64,000 nucleotides of DNA, from contig JAQFVV010006231.1 in the NCBI GenBank assembly GCA_028023455.1, positions 8,758,036-8,822,035 on the forward strand, given 5' to 3'. Made by a program: the position numbers and the translations under genes. This document shows, one piece after another, positions 58,161 through 64,000 of the stretch. The DNA is from Epiperipatus broadwayi. Lineage: Eukaryota > Onychophora > Udeonychophora > Euonychophora > Peripatidae. Within the stretch, counting starts at the first letter, position 1; every line of letters begins with the position of its first letter. The notes below the pieces were generated by a model. That model was given only the letters and a program-made list of their open reading frames with translations, made no database searches and was not told the origin of the DNA.

Positions 58161-58936
58161 TAGTTTAGTAACTTCAATACCTTTTCAGCATCTCTTTCCT
58201 ATTAATCACCAAAGGGTCTGGGATTAATGTACATTAAGCAGTTTTAGAATCAAGGCAATATAATAAACTCTAGATTATCACTATTGTAAGAAAGTTTATT
58301 TTTTATACAAAAAAAAAATGAGGGTATTTGCATAGATCTGTAATTCGCAAACTTCCACTATCTTTCACAATCAAGCTTAAGAAACATTTCTTAACTAATT
58401 TTGGAATAACAGTAAATAAATACTCTTCAATAAATAAATTAATAGGTATATACATGCATTTGAAAATAAAATTTAAGAAAAACAAATTTAGTAAATATCT
58501 ATAAATTAATAAGCCTGATTTTTTATATTATTCTTGTAGTTCTACTTTATTAATTTTTACAAGATATCATCTAGTAAGATTGTATCTAATTGATAAATGA
58601 CCAAGAAGGGGAAAGAAATCATGGAATTTTAAAGAAGGGAAAGGGAATAATCACAATAATGAATTACTGTTTTTATTTACTGTGGTAGAAATACTATACA
58701 ACTAATAAAGTAAAAAGAAATAGTTATTGATTTAATTATTGTTGTATAAAGAAAAGATTTTATTCAGACTTAAAAATGTGTGTATATTTTAATATGGTTT
58801 TATGCTATTAATAAAATACATTTATATATATAGCTGCTCCTAATGAAAGTTGTCTTAAATGTAGAAGGAAATTTAATAGAAAAGGTAGATTGTGATGTTG
58901 GATTTGCTCTAAAGTCTAATTTTGTTTCTTCTATAG
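58161..58936. other. Non-coding spacer
   Basis: A+T-rich. The ORF at 58,303-58,485 (-) is low complexity. Nothing assigned. Confidence 0.4.
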
Positions 58937-60900
58937 CAATGTTTCTCAATTGGTAGTCTACAGAAAAATTTTAATGGACCGCAAAAAGTTTATAAATTTG
59001 TTCACATTTATTACATGTTTTTTTTACAATCTTAAATTATAACTAATTTTATTAAATTTATCTTTAATTCACTTCTAACATTTTCTTTTCTTTGTTAGTT
59101 TTATTTATAGAAAATAAACTAAGAAACAAAACATTACAAGAAATACAAAAAAGTTTGTTTTCTAATATCAGTCATCTTGCAGTAAAAACACTACTCCATT
59201 AACAATTTTGCACATATGCACTTTAAGCATTGAGGTAGACTTTGGTATGTATAAAAATAACCTAACAGATATCAGCTATGTACTATATAGTTTGCTTAAC
59301 CCAGCCGATCGGAATTGCTCTAGCATGCAATAGTAGGAATTATTATATAATAGGTGTACACTATAAATTAAAGTATATTAAGTACTTGATATAAATTTTA
59401 ACTGCTTACTAATAAATAACAAGGAAACATCAAAAACTATTTAGACTTTCAAAAACCAAGTATAAGTACTTTGAATGCTAATAAAAATACTATTTATTCA
59501 AAAAATGATTCACCTCAGGCGAAACGAAAATGTCCTGTTGTTTGTCATTCAATCCTGATTATTAGAAATTTGTTTTTATTTTTTCACCTGACTCTGAAGA
59601 AAATCTACTCAAACCTCATGCATTATTTGCAGAGAAATTTGGTCTAGTGAATGCATGAAACCAATAAAATTAATGCATCATTTATAGACAAAACATTTAA
59701 ATCTAAAAAATAGTGACAGAAATTTTTTTTGAATATAAAACTACTGAATTGAAAAAACAATATTTTAAAAAATTTCTTTTAGTTGATAAGTCTCTTGGAA
59801 AAGCATCATATTGAGTTGCTTTAGGGATTGCTATATGCAAAAAAACAGTACTCTATTGCCAAAAACTTAATTAAGCCATGTTTAATAAACATGTATTCTG
59901 AAATCCTAGATATGGTTGCTGGAGTCAAAATGAAAACTTTGGTGCTTTCTAATGATACTGTTCAGTGCAGATTTAGTGAATTAGAAACTGATGTTGAAGT
60001 TCAATTAATTCAAAATGTAAGGAAGTCATTGTTTGTAATTCAAATAATGTAGATGAATCTACAGATATTACCAATAAAACCATATCTTTTATGTTATATT
60101 GGTTATGTTGATTATGAAATCAATAATTTAAAAAAAATTATTTGTTGTGTTGAACTTGCTAATCATGCAACTAGTTTGGATATATTTAAAGTAATTAATA
60201 ATTACATCGAAAAGAACTCTCTAATTGGAAAAATTGTGTTAGCTTATGTACTGATGGAGCAGCAAGTATGACTGGAAAACATTCAGGAGTTGCAAAAAAA
60301 TTAAAGAAATAGTAGACGACAATATGATTTTTATTCATTGTCTTATACACTGCGAGCATTTAGCTGCTAAAAAATAGTCTCCTGACTTGAACAATGTTCT
60401 TATTAAATTGATAAAATTAATAAATTATATTAAATGCAATGCAGCAAATTCAAGACTATTTTCAAGTTTATGCAGTGAAATGGAATCTCGACATGAAAAT
60501 TTACTTCTTTATGCATAAGTACGATAATTGTTGAGTGGGAAAATATTAACAAAACTTTATGAATTAAGAAAAGAAGTAGAAACATTTCTAGAAACAAAAA
60601 GTGAATTGAGAAATATTTTCCATGACAACAATTGGATTGGTAAACCGGCTTACTTAGCGGACATATTTTCATTGAAAAATGAACTAAATTTAAGCCTGCA
60701 AGGAAATAGTACTTCTTTTGATTTATGGAATAAAATTGAGGCATTCAAGAAAGAGTTAAAACTATGGTGTAAGCATGTAGAAGAAAAAAACTATAGCATG
60801 TTTCATTCATTTTCAGAATTGATTAATGAAGTGGATATAAATATCAGTAAATTGAAAATACTGTTTGTGGACATTTAACAGGAATTCAATGTGCGTTTGA
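58937..60900 (+). mobile_element. hAT transposon fossil (ZBED5/SCAND3-like), 3' truncated
   Basis: The left end CAATGTTTCTCAATTGGTAG resembles the CAGTGTTTCTCAA type of hAT terminus. The transposase follows on + up to about 60,880. The C-terminal CESLFS-type region and right terminus are missing, so the element is cut at about 60,900. Confidence 0.65.
59640..60878 (+). pseudogene. hAT transposase remnant (ZBED5/SCAND3-like)
   Basis: In order: AKKQYSIAKNLIKPCLINMY (59,840; the helix before the catalytic core), LSNDTVQCRFSELETDVEVQ (59,950), LICYIGYVDYE-like core near 60,100, ATSLDIFKVINNYIEKNSL (60,165), CTDGA/GAASMTGKHSG in a shifted frame near 60,255 (the TDGA motif), FIHCLIHCEHLAAKK (60,335), then 60,528-60,878: LTKLYELRKEVETFLETKSE, NNWIGKPAYLADIFSLKNEL and NLSLQGNSTSFDLWNKIEAF. 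Several stops and shifts. Good match in order and spacing to domesticated and active ZBED5/SCAND3-type proteins. Confidence 0.75.
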
Positions 60901-61084
60901 TCAATATTATTTACATATTAAAATATTTAAATAATATATTATAAAACTGGATGGAATCGTCACACATTATAATAAAAAATAAGATTATACATTTTTATTG
61001 GTTATTGTTTCAAATTTATTTTAAAAGTAATTAAATTGTAATAGATAATAATTAATTTAAAAATAATAATAGGTTAATATTTAG

Positions 61085-61260
61085 GTCTATTACGTCACAA
61101 TTTTACAACTTTAGAAAATGTTTACAAACCAAAGTAGGGAGTGACCAATAAAAAGATAGATTTTGGCAGACAAGAAAAATCGCGCCAATTAATTGTATAA
61201 ACTAGGAGAACAAAAATGTGTTGACTCCAGAGCAGAGGTAAAATTTTAAGCTCTTTAAAA
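61085..61260 (+). promoter_or_regulatory. Promoter-like segment
   Basis: A CCAAT-type word (GACCAATAAAAAG, 61,143), a locally G+C-richer AAAATCGCGCCAATT, a TATA-like TTGTATAAACTA (about 61,195) and a donor-like AGAGGTAAAATT (about 61,240). Arrangement resembles the promoter/leader of the LTR-like elements, but no TG...CA ends were found nearby. Confidence 0.25.
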
Positions 61261-61467
61261 ATTTCTTTCTTTTTTCAATTATTAGTCAATTTTATTAGAA
61301 TTTTTAATAAATATCTTTGAAAGAAAATAACTAACATTTTAAAATCTTTCGAAGCGAATCTAAGAATAAAATTTTAAAAAAAAGTTCTCATAATAATGTT
61401 TCACTAACTCCCCAGTTACCTGCCAGTGGATTCTATTAAAATATAATCTGAATTTTCAATAAAAAAA

Positions 61468-61683
61468 ATGGATGGATTCTTAAAACTAAGTTATAAATTT
61501 TGTAATATTTCAAAAATGTTAACGTTGTTCATTGATATAGTTTGTATAGCGTATTACTACGAAAACTGCTTTAGTGCGTGTAAAATTGATGAAAAGACAT
61601 TGTGTGCAAAGTTAATGAATATAATGAAAAATAAAAATAAATATTATCCGTGTAAAAATAAATGGACAAAAAGAATTTTATGA
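61468..61683 (+). CDS. Small hypothetical ORF with signal-like segment
   Basis: 72 codons, MDGFLKLSYKFCNISKMLTL... An internal Met begins a hydrophobic run (MLTLFIDIVCIAYYYENCFS) that could act as a signal peptide, followed by a short Cys-containing tail (ACKIDEKTLCAKL... YYPCKN). A second coding-like stretch in another frame lies at about 61,795-61,970 (KIVYREINIKYWIHGKTQFG, one stop). They could be exons of a small secreted protein gene or chance frames. Family not recognised. Confidence 0.25.
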   Translation: MDGFLKLSYKFCNISKMLTLFIDIVCIAYYYENCFSACKIDEKTLCAKLMNIMKNKNKYYPCKNKWTKRIL

Positions 61684-61983
61684 ATTACTTTCTTTAAGAT
61701 GACCTGAGCAATTACCCTAGAAATAGTTTAAGATCCAAAATGTCGTATATAAAATAATAATGAATAAAAGTAAAATTACCAAGGAAATTACTTGCCTGAA
61801 GAAGAAGAAAAAGAAAATAGTTTACAGAGAAATAAATATAAAATATTGGATCCATGGAAAAACGCAATTTGGTACCGTAATGATATAAATATTTGTAGTT
61901 CTGATAGAAATAAAGATGCATCAACGTGCCGAGGTAATATTCGCCCAACATTCAAAACTTCTTGGGATAACTAAATAAATATT

Positions 61984-62910
61984 TTTAATAATTTTGAATT
62001 AAACCTTGAAACTAAAGATCGTCTAAACAGTTAACTAAATGAACTAATTTATTTTAAAACTTTAATAATCAGAAAAGAGAACATTCGGACAAAGAAGAAA
62101 TAATAAATATTAGGGGACTAACCAAGATTTACCGCCAGAAAAATATGTGATTATGGTTTAAATTATTTTCTTTATTAATCTAAGTTAAACATTGAGTTTA
62201 GATAGCAATAGGGAAACAAATACATTAATTTGCAATATAACATTATATAAAATAATATGTTTTTTGATTTGGAATGTTCAAATAAAATTGTATGTATGTG
62301 AAAATTTATATGTGCGATGCTCGAAGGAGGAAGAAGCCTACTACAAATCCAGATAAGAAGATAAAGATTGTGTTTGGTAATATTTATAATTATTGATGAT
62401 ATAATGTATGTTTTTTATTTATTTAGATCAGCTGAAAATTGAATGAATGTAGTATAAAAGTTTATTATTATTGTTATTGTAAAACGCATTTAAAACAACA
62501 CATTGAAACATTTTGAGATGTGATTAGATTTTTTAAAAATATGCATACGATAATCACTTTATGTGTTAAGAGTAATAATTTAATATAACCGATGATTATA
62601 TTACATTTTCTATTGGTTTTTCCTATTGGGATGTTTGAATATTGTTTTAAAAAAAACGTAGGTAATGAACATACAGTGTTATAAAGCGAGATAAATTATT
62701 CTTAAGGAATAGAGAAATGATTTTCATATTCGCGAATCTTGTTTGTTGTTTTTTAAAAGTTGTTTGTATTTATCGATGTTTGATATAGTGAAAATCTAGA
62801 GAGATAATTTGGGTAGTGACTTGGGAGTACAGGGGTGATTTGGAAACCAAGATGATGTATTAAAAGCTAGGATGATACAGGGAATGGAAATAAGTAGTTT
62901 TTGTGTGAGA
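61984..62910. other. Non-coding stretch
   Basis: A+T-rich, no repeat or gene recognised. Confidence 0.4.
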
Positions 62911-62997
62911 ATCAGCATAGTTAACATAGCCCTATGGCTGATCCACATTTCGTTTATAGGTGATAATCAGCGTAGTTAACGTAGCCCTACGACTGAT
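62911..62997. repeat. Two palindromic 32-base repeats with matched changes
   Basis: 62,911-62,942 reads ATCAGCATAGTTAACATAGC then CCTATGGCTGAT. 62,966-62,997 reads ATCAGCGTAGTTAACGTAGC then CCTACGACTGAT. Each folds ATCAG-C.TAG with CTA.G-.CTGAT. The A/G changes in the left arm and middle are mirrored by a T/C change in the right arm. Confidence 0.8.
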
Positions 62998-64000
62998 ACA
63001 CATGTTGTCTTGGACAGTGCTATCTTATATTTCGCGTGAGTTGTACTTGATGGTTGGTAAAGCTGAATAAATAGCTGCCACATCATTTTCTTATCTTAAG
63101 GGTTAATAGACAATAGTTGTCAAACCTGTTCACACTGTTCCATGCATTCTTTAAGTATATTGAAGACAAGTTATCCATCTTTCTTCCCAATATCCTATAC
63201 ATCTTTTCGCTATCTTAATCTGTATTTCGTGCTACTACATCGTATGATAAGTTTATTGAAGGGAACAATAGATATTTTAGAAAGTATGTTATAAATTTTA
63301 CTTGGAATAAGAATAGTTAAGAGTAATTAAGAATAGATTATAACCATTGAAAGAAAGATACAGATATCCTAAATAATGGAAGGAGTTATAGAAATATTTT
63401 CTTCTAATTTTTAAGAAATAAACTATAATTTTTGTAAAAGTATATCAAATGAGAATATACAAAATATTAAACATAGTTTTACGCTCTTTTTATTATTAAT
63501 TATAATTTAAAAAAAAAAAATATGTATTGCATATTTGAAAAATACTATAACACTCGATAATTATAATATATGTGAAAATTATAATAGGGTGATAGTTAAA
63601 CACATTATAATATTATACAGGAGTATGGCTTATGCAAGAACGCATTATAATTTATATGAGCATGGGAGAGCAAACATTAAAGTTAATCATAGTATTTAAT
63701 AATATGCTGTATAACTTGTTTAAAGTTACAAGAAATGTAATTTTTCTTTTTTTAAAACCGTATGGATTATAAAGTGTGATGTTATAAATATTTATCCATA
63801 AAATAATTATAAATACAGTGAATTTAATATATTTAAAAGGTAAAGAATGTTGTTACCCATAACGAGTTAAAGATAAAAGCTGTGATAAACCTAAAGTAAA
63901 TAAATAAATAACTTCTTAATGTACAATGAGTTAACTAAAGATAACGAAAGATAAATTTGAAGAATTTAGCATTTGTCATGTGAGCAAAGGAGGATATCCC
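62998..64000. other. Non-coding stretch to the window end
   Basis: A+T-rich with A-runs and ATTATAAT-type words. No repeat, RNA or exon recognised. Confidence 0.4.

Noticed and set aside
1-64000. Bacterial-style operons, terminators or ribosome binding sites
   Set aside because: No long intact ORFs, pervasive splice signals and metazoan transposons show this is animal nuclear DNA.
1-64000. Assignment to octopus or another cephalopod
   Set aside because: Base composition seems too A+T-rich and I see none of the tRNA-SINEs or long TATATA/GTGTGT tracts I would expect. This is from memory and not decisive, so no species is named.

Overview
This is animal nuclear DNA. It is strongly A+T-rich (roughly 70% or more by eye), has consensus GT/AG splice signals, and is dominated by retrotransposons and DNA transposons. 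One host gene is recognisable: the first coding exon of a CKAP5/XMAP215 (mini spindles) orthologue at 33,020-33,105 on the + strand. Its next exon is not seen in the remaining 31 kb, so most of the right half may be the first coding intron of that gene. At the far left are two candidate first-exon regions that diverge head to head (916-1118 on -, 1526-1821 on +) across about 400 bases. I cannot name the species. The repeat content (Penelope-like elements, RTE-like and CR1/L2-like LINEs, Charlie/ZBED-like hAT fossils) fits an invertebrate but does not settle the phylum.

Layout. 1-3.1 kb: divergent gene pair. 3.1-7.9 kb: decayed CR1/L2-like LINE, copy 2. 7.9-12.3 kb: inverted copies of an unfamiliar ~440-base repeat (here called R1), ending in a 2-kb three-unit by three-unit inverted array. 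12.4-20.8 kb: two Penelope-like elements, the first split by a 3.1-kb non-coding TG...CA element. 21-23.1 kb: a short transposon-like piece, a hammerhead-like motif and an RTE-like fragment. 24.5-29.3 kb: a better preserved CR1/L2-like LINE with ORF1 (PHD-like finger, coiled coil, SGNH esterase) and ORF2 (endonuclease, RT). 29.6-32.8 kb: LTR-like element, R1 inverted copy, hairpin MITE. 33.0 kb: CKAP5 exon, then a hAT fossil. 36.2-40.2 kb: RTE-like LINE split by an LTR-like element. 40.3-42.0 kb: TIR element with an 8-base target duplication carrying a G+C-rich exon-like segment. 42.4-47.1 kb: foldback element split by an LTR-like element that itself holds a pogo/Tigger-like MITE. 48.1-54.4 kb: RTE-like LINE split by a hAT (itself split by an LTR-like element) and by a second Tigger-like MITE (itself holding a LINE tail). 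55-58.2 kb: Penelope-like element split by a hAT. 58.9-60.9 kb: another hAT fossil. 61-64 kb: mostly unassigned.

The most interesting feature is a set of five long (1.7-3.1 kb) non-coding elements with TG...CA or near-TG...CA ends. Three have clear 4-base target duplications. Most share a promoter-like interior: a TATA box followed by a G+C-richer leader. Four of the five sit inside other transposons and can be excised on paper to restore the host element. They look like very long solo LTRs or a non-autonomous LTR family. Nothing coding in the window appears intact except the short host exons. All transposon ORFs are broken by stops and frameshifts.
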